DNA of 64,000 bases from Empedobacter sp036647415 (GTDB lineage Bacteria; Bacteroidota; Bacteroidia; Flavobacteriales; Weeksellaceae): the NCBI RefSeq assembly GCF_036647415.1, contig NZ_JAVXKG010000005.1, positions 73,326 through 137,325 on the forward strand, in the 5' to 3' direction. The position numbers and the translations under genes were made by a program. Shown piece after piece: positions 1-7,106 of this stretch. Under the pieces are notes generated by a model. The model worked only from the letters and a program-made list of their open reading frames with translations. It did no database searches and had not been told where the DNA came from. The first letter of the stretch is position 1. Each line of letters opens with the position of its first letter.

Positions 1-345
1 CAAATTTGTTTGATTTATTAGTTCAACAAATTTCTCTTTTTGATAGATTTTGAAGTCAACTTTGACAAAATCATCATATAAAACCATTTTTATTGCATTA
101 AAACCGTCAAAAGCCTCTTCATTATCCATCATTTTTGCAATTGGATTTCCAAAATAAGACAACCAATTGTCATTGTATTTATATGGTGTTAAATCTTCAA
201 AAACTAATTCAATGTCCAAATCACTAAAATCATCAACCTTCGCAAGTGGATTTACCAAAGAGCTGGTCAATAAAATGACTCTTACATCAGGATTTTGCTC
301 TGCCCAATCAATAATTTGATTCAATTTTTGCTCTCTATTTTTCAT
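1..345 (-). CDS. Aminoglycoside 6-adenylyltransferase (ANT(6)/AadS-like), 5' part only
   Basis: The first 115 codons of a minus-strand gene that leaves the window at base 1; the start is the ATG complementary to 343-345. The translation begins MKNREQKLNQIIDWAEQNPD, followed by a LLTSSLVNP segment and DDFSDLDIELV, which is the nucleotidyltransferase signature with two metal-binding aspartates (D-x-D). Then comes the YNDNWLSYFGNP stretch typical of streptomycin 6-adenylyltransferases (AadE/AadS/AntI). Such enzymes transfer AMP from ATP to the 6-hydroxyl of streptomycin in the cytoplasm; full length is usually about 285-300 residues. No mobile element is seen beside it, and chromosomal copies of unknown substrate are common in flavobacteria. 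Family call is firm; resistance activity is inferred. Confidence 0.82.
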   Translation of the reverse strand, partial: MKNREQKLNQIIDWAEQNPDVRVILLTSSLVNPLAKVDDFSDLDIELVFEDLTPYKYNDNWLSYFGNPIAKMMDNEEAFDGFNAIKMVLYDDFVKVDFKIYQKEKFVELINQTNL

Positions 346-456
346 TGAATGATATATTGTATTTTAGATAAATTCTGGTTTTGTTTTATAAATTCTGATT
401 AAATAATTGCTAAAATAATTAAAATTAAAGCTAATTTAGTAGAGAAAAATTAACAC

Positions 457-1473
457 ATGAAACATTTATTCTTATTCTTATCTTCTTTTTCTTTTGCACA
501 AACGTATCAAGTTATAAATTCTGATAAAACGGATGTAAGTTACCGTGGTTTAGCTTTCGAAAACTCAACAAGTTTTGTTATTTCGGGTTCTAAAAATACG
601 ATAGGAAAATCGACTGATGGTGGAAAAAAATTCACTTGGATTAATCCAAAAGTTGTCGAAAATCGAGATTTTAGAGATATAGAAGTCATTGGTAAAAATA
701 ACTATTTGGCTTTAGGAATAGATTCTCCTGCTTATATTCTCGAAACAAAAGATGGTGGAAAATCATGGAGTAAAGTCTATGAAAACACTGAGAAAGGTAT
801 GTTTTTGGATGCGATATATGTAGATTCAAAATCTAAAAAGATTACTGTTGTTGGTGATCCAATGGAAAAAGATAAGCCATTTATTTTGACTTCATCGACT
901 ACTACAACAAGCAAATGGGATGTTGCAAAAGCATTATTTGGACAACCATTGCGATTAAAAAATCCTAAAGAAGCATTTTTTGCATCAAGTGGAAGTAATT
1001 TGTATGTTGATGATAAGCAAGCGTTGATTGTAACAGGTGGAGAATTGTCTAATGTATATTATTATACTCCAAAAGGAGGGCAAATGTATGGGTTAGAGAA
1101 AACGAAAAGTTCTACTTCTGGAATTAACGGTTTGGCGTATGATGCAACGAATAATTTAGGATATTTGGTTGGTGGAGATTTTACTAAACCGAATGATTCA
1201 AAATACAATTTTTTTAAATTTAAAATTACAAACGGGAAATTGGTTTTTCAAGATTTATGGAGTTATCCGACAGGATATAAGTCTGGTGTAACAATAATTA
1301 GTAAAGATAAAGTAATGGTTTGTGGTTATTCTGGTGTTGATTATTCTGTAGATGGTGGTCATAATTGGAAAAATATTACAACAGATAGTTACAATACATG
1401 TACGGTTTCACCTGATAAAAAGTATGTGATTTTAGTGGGTAATAAAGGAAAAATAGGAAAAATAACATTATAA
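457..1473 (+). CDS. Secreted YCF48/BNR-type beta-propeller protein
   Basis: A 338-residue protein. The first 15 residues (MKHLFLFLSSFSFAQ) look like a very short signal peptide; an in-frame TAA two codons upstream rules out a longer N-terminus. Three Asp-box motifs (S/T-x-D-G-G-x-x-W type) are visible: STDGG at 52-56, TKDGGKSW at about 97-104, and SVDGGHNW near 298-305. They mark sialidase-like or photosystem-assembly (Ycf48)-like propeller blades. Bacteroidota homologues are usually annotated oxidoreductase or hypothetical without proof; no sialidase catalytic set is evident. It is monocistronic, diverges from the aminoglycoside adenylyltransferase, and ends in a bidirectional terminator shared with the next, convergent gene. 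Role: exported or periplasmic, substrate unknown. Confidence 0.7.
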   Translation: MKHLFLFLSSFSFAQTYQVINSDKTDVSYRGLAFENSTSFVISGSKNTIGKSTDGGKKFTWINPKVVENRDFRDIEVIGKNNYLALGIDSPAYILETKDGGKSWSKVYENTEKGMFLDAIYVDSKSKKITVVGDPMEKDKPFILTSSTTTTSKWDVAKALFGQPLRLKNPKEAFFASSGSNLYVDDKQALIVTGGELSNVYYYTPKGGQMYGLEKTKSSTSGINGLAYDATNNLGYLVGGDFTKPNDSKYNFFKFKITNGKLVFQDLWSYPTGYKSGVTIISKDKVMVCGYSGVDYSVDGGHNWKNITTDSYNTCTVSPDKKYVILVGNKGKIGKITL

Positions 1474-1476
1474 CAA

Positions 1477-1508
1477 AATAATCCAGCTATTTAGCTGGAT
1501 TATTTTTA
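1477..1508. terminator. Bidirectional hairpin terminator
   Basis: Perfect 13-bp inverted repeat (AATAATCCAGCTA at 1477-1489, TAGCTGGATTATT at 1492-1504) with a TT loop and T-rich flank. It serves the propeller gene on the plus strand and the S15 hydrolase on the minus strand, whose stop codon lies within its 3' edge. Confidence 0.85.
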
Positions 1509-3359
1509 TTTCAGTACCGGAATTTCGATATAAGAAGTATGATAAATACGTTGTGTCTGTTTCAAGAAATCTTTTGAAGTTGCTTCGTAAACGTTCATAA
1601 ATTGTTGTGGATTACGATCTGCCAAAGGAAACCAACTATTCTGAACTTGAATCATAATACGATGTCCTTTTTTAAATGTATGTCCAATATCTGGCATTGT
1701 ATACGTAACATTTGTTTCTATATTTGGAACCATAGCTTCGGGTTTAGAGAAACTATTTCTATATTTTCCACGCATAATTTCTGCACGAATCAAATTTTGA
1801 TAACCAGCCATTAATTTCTCATTAAATTTTGGCGTATCTTCTGGATATACATCAATCAATTTTACAACATAATCTGCATCAGTTCCTGTTGTAGAAACAA
1901 CTAAATGATTGATTATTGGACCAGCAAGCGTAATATCTTCTGTTAAAATATCAGATTGGTAAACCATTACGTCAGGACGAGTAGAAGCAAAGCGTTGATC
2001 ATCTACCATATATTCTCTGGCACGTGTTTCTAAAACGCCACCTTGATAAGGAACAGGATGATTTGGATCTGCAATATATTCATCAAAAGTAGCGGTAGTA
2101 TTGGTTTTGTCAAAAGCTATTTTACCATTTTGTTGTAAATAAATTTTTTGTGTGGTAATATTTTTAGGAGGCCAAGTGTCAAATTTTTTCCATTCATTAG
2201 AACCTGTTATAAAAATTGTTGCTTCGGTTGGTTTAAAATTTCCTTTATCTTTTAAATAATAATTAAAAAAAGGTAATTCTATTTCTTGTTGATAATACTC
2301 ACTTGTATTCGATGCAAATTGCATATCACCAAAAGTACTTCCATTGCTACGAACCCATCCGCCATGAAACCAAGGTCCGGCAACAATAATATTTGTCGTT
2401 TTAGGATTCTGTTTTTCAATTGCTTTATAGGTTTCGAAAGCGCCATAAACATCTTCTGCATCAAAAAAACCACCAACTGTCATCACAGCAGGTTGTACAT
2501 TTGTAACATGTGGAAGTACATTACGATCTTGCCAAAATTGATCATAATCTGGATGAGCGAATAAATCATTATAAAACTTGATATTATCTTGAAAGTATTT
2601 ATCCTTTAATTCTTTTACAGAACCACTTTCTAAATAAAAACGATAATTATCTTTGACTGGATAATCAAAAGATTTTGGACCTTTATCTGGCGTAATTGGA
2701 TGTGGACGTTTTACACCAAAGGAAGACATAAATTTGAATGAATCATTTAGAAATAAAACACCATTGTGATGAAAATCGTCACCCAAAAACCAATCAGTAA
2801 CTGGTGCTTGTGGTGAAACTGCTTTTAGAGTTGGATGAGAATTTACTAAACTAATTGTAGAATAAAAACCAGGATACGAAATACCATAAATTCCAGCTTT
2901 TTTTGTGTAGTTTTTCAGATTTTTTTCAAGCCATTCTAGTGTGTCGTACGTATCTGTGCTTTCATCGGTAGCTTTTTTATTTTTTGAAGAATTGATAGGG
3001 CGAACATCTTCAAATTCGCCTTCACTCATCCATTTCCCTCTAACATCTTGGTATACAAAAATAAATCCCTCGTGCATTTCTGCAGGAAAATTTCCTAATG
3101 TTTTCTTGTATGCATCTGTACCATAAGGCGCAACAGTATAAGGAGTTCGGTTTAGCAAAACGGGATATTGTTTTGTTTTATCTTTTGGCTGATAAATAGC
3201 TGTAAACAATTTTGTGCCATCACGCATAGGAATTACTTGTTCTATTTTTTCGTAATTGTTACGCACATATGCCGAATCAGCTTTTGCATCTTGTGCAAAA
3301 CCAGCTGTACTTCCCAATAGAAGTGTAAGTAGAGTTATTTTTAATGTTAATTTTTTCAC
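1506..3359 (-). CDS. Secreted CocE/NonD family hydrolase (peptidase S15 fold)
   Basis: A 617-residue protein with a clear signal peptide (about residues 1-23, ending GFAQ). The Xaa-Pro dipeptidyl-peptidase S15 alpha/beta-hydrolase domain follows: RDGTKL near 46-51, QDVRGKWMSEGEF at about 104-116 and the nucleophile elbow GISYPG with Ser161. The C-terminal third (DPNHPVPYQGG, then TRPDVMVYQSDIL and a terminal jelly-roll) is the X-Pro C-terminal galactose-binding-like domain. Relatives include cocaine esterase, glutaryl-7-ACA acylase and alpha-amino acid ester hydrolase; the length matches the last group. The enzyme probably acts in the periplasm on esters or amides of small amino-acid-like compounds. 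The exact substrate cannot be read from sequence. Monocistronic. Confidence 0.85.
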   Translation of the reverse strand: MKKLTLKITLLTLLLGSTAGFAQDAKADSAYVRNNYEKIEQVIPMRDGTKLFTAIYQPKDKTKQYPVLLNRTPYTVAPYGTDAYKKTLGNFPAEMHEGFIFVYQDVRGKWMSEGEFEDVRPINSSKNKKATDESTDTYDTLEWLEKNLKNYTKKAGIYGISYPGFYSTISLVNSHPTLKAVSPQAPVTDWFLGDDFHHNGVLFLNDSFKFMSSFGVKRPHPITPDKGPKSFDYPVKDNYRFYLESGSVKELKDKYFQDNIKFYNDLFAHPDYDQFWQDRNVLPHVTNVQPAVMTVGGFFDAEDVYGAFETYKAIEKQNPKTTNIIVAGPWFHGGWVRSNGSTFGDMQFASNTSEYYQQEIELPFFNYYLKDKGNFKPTEATIFITGSNEWKKFDTWPPKNITTQKIYLQQNGKIAFDKTNTTATFDEYIADPNHPVPYQGGVLETRAREYMVDDQRFASTRPDVMVYQSDILTEDITLAGPIINHLVVSTTGTDADYVVKLIDVYPEDTPKFNEKLMAGYQNLIRAEIMRGKYRNSFSKPEAMVPNIETNVTYTMPDIGHTFKKGHRIMIQVQNSWFPLADRNPQQFMNVYEATSKDFLKQTQRIYHTSYIEIPVLK

Positions 3360-3511
3360 CTGTTCAATAAATTTTACAATAGTATAAAAGTAAATAAGTT
3401 TTGGCTTTTTTTAATATAAAATGAAATTTTTTCTACAGATAAATTAATATTTAATAAAGTTTCAATTATTTTTTATGAATTCGAAAATTCGAACACTTTT
3501 TTTGATTAAAT

Positions 3512-3530
3512 TAGTTACGATGAATAACTA
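3512..3530. promoter_or_regulatory. Inverted repeat upstream of the SRPBCC gene cluster, possible operator
   Basis: TAGTTA at 3512-3517 and TAACTA at 3525-3530 form a perfect 6-bp inverted repeat with a 7-base spacer, 53 bases before the first SRPBCC start codon. No dedicated regulator lies next to it, so the binding protein is unknown. Confidence 0.3.
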
Positions 3531-3582
3531 TTAAACTTAGAAACACCATATTATAATTTATAAAACCATCAACCAAACAAAT

Positions 3583-3993
3583 ATGATTACAGTAGATATA
3601 ACAATTGATGCGCCGCTAGACAAAGTTTGGTCTGCATTTAATAATCCAGATGATATTGTAAAATGGAATCAGGCTTCACCAGATTGGCATTGTCCGAAAG
3701 CAGAAAATAATTTGCAAATAGGAGGAACATTAAAAAGTACAATGGCAGCGAAAGATGGTAGTTTTCAGTTTGAATTTGAAGCAAAATATGATGAAATTAT
3801 ACCAAATCAATTTATTCGATATTATCTTGCTGATGGTCGTAAAGTTGAAATTAATTTTAATGAAGAAAATAATTCTACTACAATCATAGAAAAATTTGAT
3901 CCAGAAAATCAAAATTCTGAAGAAATGCAACGAGAAGGTTGGCAAGCAATTTTAAATAGTTTTAAGCATTACATTGAAACTAAAAATGAATAA
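3583..3993 (+). CDS. SRPBCC / AHSA1-like (activator of Hsp90 ATPase homologue) protein
   Basis: A 136-residue single-domain START-like protein. It begins ITVDITIDAPLDKVWSAFNN, the classical first beta strand and helix of SRPBCC proteins, contains IVKWNQASPDWHCPKAENNL, and ends in the long C-terminal helix (EMQREGWQAILNSFKHYIE). The fold makes a hydrophobic ligand pocket; bacterial members of this subgroup have no established ligand. It is the first of six closely spaced co-directional genes coding for small stand-alone proteins (SRPBCC, SRPBCC, remnant, DUF1801, DUF2461, VOC), a combination common in Bacteroidota accessory regions. The next gene starts 35 bases downstream. Confidence 0.85.
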   Translation: MITVDITIDAPLDKVWSAFNNPDDIVKWNQASPDWHCPKAENNLQIGGTLKSTMAAKDGSFQFEFEAKYDEIIPNQFIRYYLADGRKVEINFNEENNSTTIIEKFDPENQNSEEMQREGWQAILNSFKHYIETKNE

Positions 3994-4028
3994 AAAAGCA
4001 AAATAATGACTTAATTAAATTAAATAAT

Positions 4029-4484
4029 ATGAAAAAAATATCGTTTACAGAGATTATTTACGCACTACCTAAACACGTTCATAAAGTTATGTTATCGCAA
4101 GATTCGTATAAAATTTGGACAAAACCTTTTAATGAAACCTCAGATTTTAAAGGTGATTGGAGCGAAGGTTCTAAAATTTACTTTACTTCCGACGACGGAA
4201 AAGGTGGAGTTGCAGGATTGATTTCTATAATCGATGAAAATAAATTAGGCGAATCTATTGTAATCCGTCATATTGGTATCTTAAAAAATAATGAAGAAAT
4301 TCTCTCTGGAGCAGAAGTTGACAAATGGAAAAATACTTTAGAAACCTATAAACTGAATGATGTAGAAGGTCATACGCGTTTGGTTTGTACAATTGAAATT
4401 GAAGATTCTGAAACGAACGAAGTAAAATACAAAGAAATGTGGACAAAAGCTTTGCGATTATTAAAAGAAATTTGCGAGGAATAA
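4029..4484 (+). CDS. SRPBCC domain-containing protein
   Basis: A 151-residue protein of the START-like superfamily, distinct from its upstream neighbour. Residues 1-30 (KKISFTEIIYALPKHVHKVML) form the opening strand and helix; the middle has GDWSEGSKIYFTSDDGKGGVAGL, a loop typical of AHSA1-like proteins with a lipid- or metabolite-binding cavity, and the C-terminal helix is KYKEMWTKALRLLKEICEE. No enzyme residues can be named. It lies 35 bases after the previous SRPBCC gene and is probably co-transcribed with it. Function unknown beyond the fold. Confidence 0.75.
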   Translation: MKKISFTEIIYALPKHVHKVMLSQDSYKIWTKPFNETSDFKGDWSEGSKIYFTSDDGKGGVAGLISIIDENKLGESIVIRHIGILKNNEEILSGAEVDKWKNTLETYKLNDVEGHTRLVCTIEIEDSETNEVKYKEMWTKALRLLKEICEE

Positions 4485-4503
4485 TAAATTATATTTTCTT
4501 TAA

Positions 4504-4650
4504 AGTGTTTTAAATCAGTTTAATAATTTGAATACTTCATTCAATACTTTAACTAAAGGAAAACTAGAAAAGATAAAAATAAGTCGTTCACAAAAAATAA
4601 TATCACTTATTTTAGAAGGAAAAGGTGTACATGATAAATACAAAAAATAA
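4504..4650 (+). pseudogene. Probable remnant of a YdeI-family (OmpD-associated) gene, C-terminal tail only
   Basis: A 48-codon open frame between the stop at 4501-4503 and the TAA at 4648-4650. It has no good start codon (first candidate TTG at 4528). Its reading ends FNTLTKGKLEKIK, then SRSQKIISLILEGKGVHDKYKK. This resembles, from memory, the end of YdeI/OmpD-associated proteins (F-x-x-L-T-P-G-K ... R-x-x-K-x-I-x-x-I-L-x-G-K-G), a family often found beside DUF1801 genes. The body of the gene is missing. The last A of its stop codon is the first base of the DUF1801 start (TAATG), which suggests an intact upstream partner was once translationally coupled. It could also be a short real peptide or chance. 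Confidence 0.4.
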
Positions 4651-5114
4651 TGCAGTACGATGTCTCAAGTTTACAAGAATATTTAGAAAATATTCCTGTT
4701 GATCGCAAAGTAGCAATAGAACAATTGATAGAAGTTCTTAGAATCAATTTACCAGATGGTTTTTCTTTAGAATTAAGCTACGGTCATGTTGGTTTTGTGG
4801 TTCCACATTCCTTGTATCCGAATGGCTATCATTGCGATCCAAAATCGCCGTTACCTTTTATCAATATCGCTTCTCAGAAGAATTTTATAGCGCTATATCA
4901 CATGGGATTATATATGAATGAAGAAATTTACAATTGGTTTGTAGCGGAGTATCCTAAACATTCAAAAAAGAAATTGGACATGGGAAAAAGTTGTATTCGT
5001 TTTAAAAAACCAGAAGATATTCCGTTTGAATTGATTGGAGAATTAGCTCAAAAAGTAACACCACAACAATGGATTAATTTGTACGAAAGTGTCTTAGTTA
5101 ATCGAAAAAAGTAA
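4650..5114 (+). CDS. DUF1801 domain-containing protein
   Basis: A 154-residue cytosolic protein. Features of the DUF1801 (YdhG-like) family: N-terminal helix region SSLQEYLENIPVDRKVAIEQL, central FSLELSYGHVGFVVPHSLYP, the signature KNFIALYHMGLYM, and the C-terminal MGKSCIRFKKPEDIPFELI segment. The family resembles the frataxin-like fold and its biochemical role is not established. The ATG overlaps the stop of the preceding YdeI-like remnant by one base. The next gene (DUF2461) starts five bases after its stop, so the two are almost surely co-transcribed. Confidence 0.85.
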   Translation: MQYDVSSLQEYLENIPVDRKVAIEQLIEVLRINLPDGFSLELSYGHVGFVVPHSLYPNGYHCDPKSPLPFINIASQKNFIALYHMGLYMNEEIYNWFVAEYPKHSKKKLDMGKSCIRFKKPEDIPFELIGELAQKVTPQQWINLYESVLVNRKK

Positions 5115-5119
5115 TAAAA

Positions 5120-5776
5120 ATGTCAGAAATATATACGTTTTTAAAAAAACTAGAAAAAAACAATAACCGAGAATGGTTTAACGAACACAAAGCCGAATTT
5201 GATACAGCTAAAGCAGAAGCAGATCTTATTTTTAATGCGATTTATCAAGAATTATCGAAAAAAGAAGAATTAGAACCGCTCAAAATTTATAGAATTTATA
5301 GAGATGTTCGTTTTTCTAACGATAAAACACCTTATAAAAATCATTTTTCTGCGCAAACTGGTCGAAAAAAGCCATATAATAGAGGAGGAATTTATATTCA
5401 ATTTCAACCAAATAATTGTTTTATTGGAGTTGGATTTTGGGGACCAGAACGAGATGATTTATTACGAATTCGAAAAGAAATTGAAGCTTCGGACGAGTTA
5501 CAAAAAATTGTTACTTCTAAAGCAATTCAAAAAGAATTTGGAGAAATTGTAGGAGAAGAAGTAAAATCTGCTCCCAAAGGATTTTCGAAAGAACATGAAC
5601 GAATTGATCTATTAAGAAAGAAACAATATTTATTTATCAAAAACTTTACAGAAGAAGAAACATTAGCAAAAGACTTTCCTCAGAAAGTAGCAAAATCAGT
5701 ATTAGTTCTTCAACCTTTTTTAGATTATATGACAGAAATTTTAACAACCGATGCAAATGGAGAATCGTTGGTATAA
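5120..5776 (+). CDS. DUF2461 domain-containing protein (TIGR02453 type)
   Basis: A 218-residue cytosolic protein, normal length for DUF2461. Recognisable elements: FLKKLEKNNNREWFNEHKAE near the N-terminus, the highly conserved IYRDVRFSNDKTPYKNHF at about 59-76, GGIYIQF, and C-terminal EHERIDLLRKKQYLFIKNF. The conserved Arg/Asp/Lys cluster in RDVRFSxDKTPYK suggests a phosphate or nucleotide site, but no activity is established. It sits tightly between DUF1801 and a VOC protein in the small-protein cluster. Confidence 0.85.
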   Translation: MSEIYTFLKKLEKNNNREWFNEHKAEFDTAKAEADLIFNAIYQELSKKEELEPLKIYRIYRDVRFSNDKTPYKNHFSAQTGRKKPYNRGGIYIQFQPNNCFIGVGFWGPERDDLLRIRKEIEASDELQKIVTSKAIQKEFGEIVGEEVKSAPKGFSKEHERIDLLRKKQYLFIKNFTEEETLAKDFPQKVAKSVLVLQPFLDYMTEILTTDANGESLV

Positions 5777-5817
5777 AGTATAGATTAACATAAAATAACC
5801 ACAAAAAATAAACTATT

Positions 5818-6258
5818 ATGGCAAAATTACACGCATATTTAAATTTTGAAGGAAACTGTGAAGAAGCATTTACCTTTTATGAAACTGTTTTTGATACAAA
5901 GAATATCGGAATTCATCGTTTTGGTGATATGCCTGCGAATCCCGAATTTGTAATTCCCGATGAGGCAAAAGATAAAGTGATGCACATGGCATTATTAATT
6001 AACGAAAATACAATGTTGATGGGCTCTGATACTTTTGGCGATTGCGGTGGAAATGCAAGTCAAGGCAGTAACACGTATTTGATGTTAGACACAGCCACAG
6101 CAGATGAAGCACATAAATTATATGAAAAATTAACTGTAAATGCTCAGAAAATTGAAATGCCATTGGCAGAGCAATTTTGGGCTGAATTATATACGTCGTT
6201 TACAGATCAATTTGGAATTAATTGGATGATCCATTTTGAAGGAAATAAGGCACAATAG
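5818..6258 (+). CDS. VOC family protein (PhnB-like glyoxalase/bleomycin-resistance fold)
   Basis: A 146-residue protein with the two beta-alpha-beta-beta-beta units of the vicinal-oxygen-chelate fold. The first starts LHAYLNFEGNCEEAFTFYETVF, the standard opening of PhnB/YhaF-type proteins. LLINENTMLMGSD and SNTYLMLDTATADEAHKLYEKL follow, and the end is SFTDQFGINWMIHFEG. Metal ligands are not obvious. Last gene of the 3.6-6.3 kb cluster, 41 bases after DUF2461, followed by a bidirectional terminator. No substrate is known for this subgroup. Confidence 0.85.
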   Translation: MAKLHAYLNFEGNCEEAFTFYETVFDTKNIGIHRFGDMPANPEFVIPDEAKDKVMHMALLINENTMLMGSDTFGDCGGNASQGSNTYLMLDTATADEAHKLYEKLTVNAQKIEMPLAEQFWAELYTSFTDQFGINWMIHFEGNKAQ

Positions 6259-6273
6259 ATGTAAAAAAGATAT

Positions 6274-6310
6274 AAACATAAAACCTCTCAAATAGAGAGA
6301 TTTTATGTTT
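6274..6310. terminator. Bidirectional hairpin terminator
   Basis: AAACATAAAA (6274-6283) pairs with TTTTATGTTT (6301-6310), one mismatch, then CTCTC (6285-6289) pairs with GAGAG (6295-6299) around a 5-base loop. A/T tracts flank both sides, ending the VOC gene and the convergent gene at 6309. Confidence 0.8.
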
Positions 6311-6890
6311 AATGATATAATCTAAATCCCATTTTTTGACACAAATTTGCGTGTTTATCGAACAAAATATGCACCAATTCTACAACATCATCTATTTCTG
6401 TGTTTAAGGCAAAATAATATTGATCTAAAATTGTACTTAAAACTGGAGAATGGTTAATGTAACCAGAAATTGCTTTTGCACCAGTAACATCTAAAAAATA
6501 CTGAAATGTTTCGTCTTCCAAATCCAACATCTTTGTATTTGCAAAATGAACAATTTTATCTGTTAATTTTCCTTCAAAAAATTCGGCAATTTCTTCTAAT
6601 GTATAGTAATAATCACCAATTTTTAAAAGATTATCATCACCTTCAAAAACTAAATAAATGATATTATAATCTTTAAAAAAGCGATCGTGATATAATAAAT
6701 TACTCAAACTTATTTCGAAAGTTTCTATATCATCACAGGTTTTATATACATTGTCAATATCAAAATTTAGCGCAAGATGCTCTAGAAAAGTAATAATTTG
6801 CGAGTCATTTTCTTCCTCAATATCTTCAACACCTTCCAAACAAAATAGTTTGAAATCTTCATCTTCCTCACGATAAGTTGTTAGCACCAT
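6309..6890 (-). CDS. DUF6642-like protein, apparently without the caspase-like catalytic dyad
   Basis: A 193-residue, very acidic cytosolic protein. From memory of the family it aligns along its length with DUF6642-type proteins: FCLEG at 16-20, IIYLVFEGD at about 77-85, IGDYYYTLEEIAEFFEGKL at about 91-109, and GAKAISGY at 137-144. In the usual family the strand before residue 83 reads YLAFHG, and the later one (HFANTKMLD here, about 115-123) reads FxSCSTLD, giving a His/Cys pair like that of caspase/CHAT folds. Here those positions are Glu83 and Thr119, so any protease activity is probably lost. Monocistronic, convergent with the VOC gene. The family assignment is from recall, not a search. 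Confidence 0.5.
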   Translation of the reverse strand: MVLTTYREEDEDFKLFCLEGVEDIEEENDSQIITFLEHLALNFDIDNVYKTCDDIETFEISLSNLLYHDRFFKDYNIIYLVFEGDDNLLKIGDYYYTLEEIAEFFEGKLTDKIVHFANTKMLDLEDETFQYFLDVTGAKAISGYINHSPVLSTILDQYYFALNTEIDDVVELVHILFDKHANLCQKMGFRLYH

Positions 6891-7106
6891 ATTACAAATA
6901 ATTAAGTTGTAAAATTACGAATTTTAGTTACTTAATTAAGCAATGTCGGTTGCCAAGTTCTAGAATATAATAAATTTCCAAACTAAATAAACCATTTTGT
7001 ATTCTAGTATTTTCATTTTCAATATAAAATATTTTTTTCAGAAACAAATTCAGAAATTTTCAAAACACCGATAAATAGTCGAAATTTGTAGCATTAATAA
7101 AAGAGT

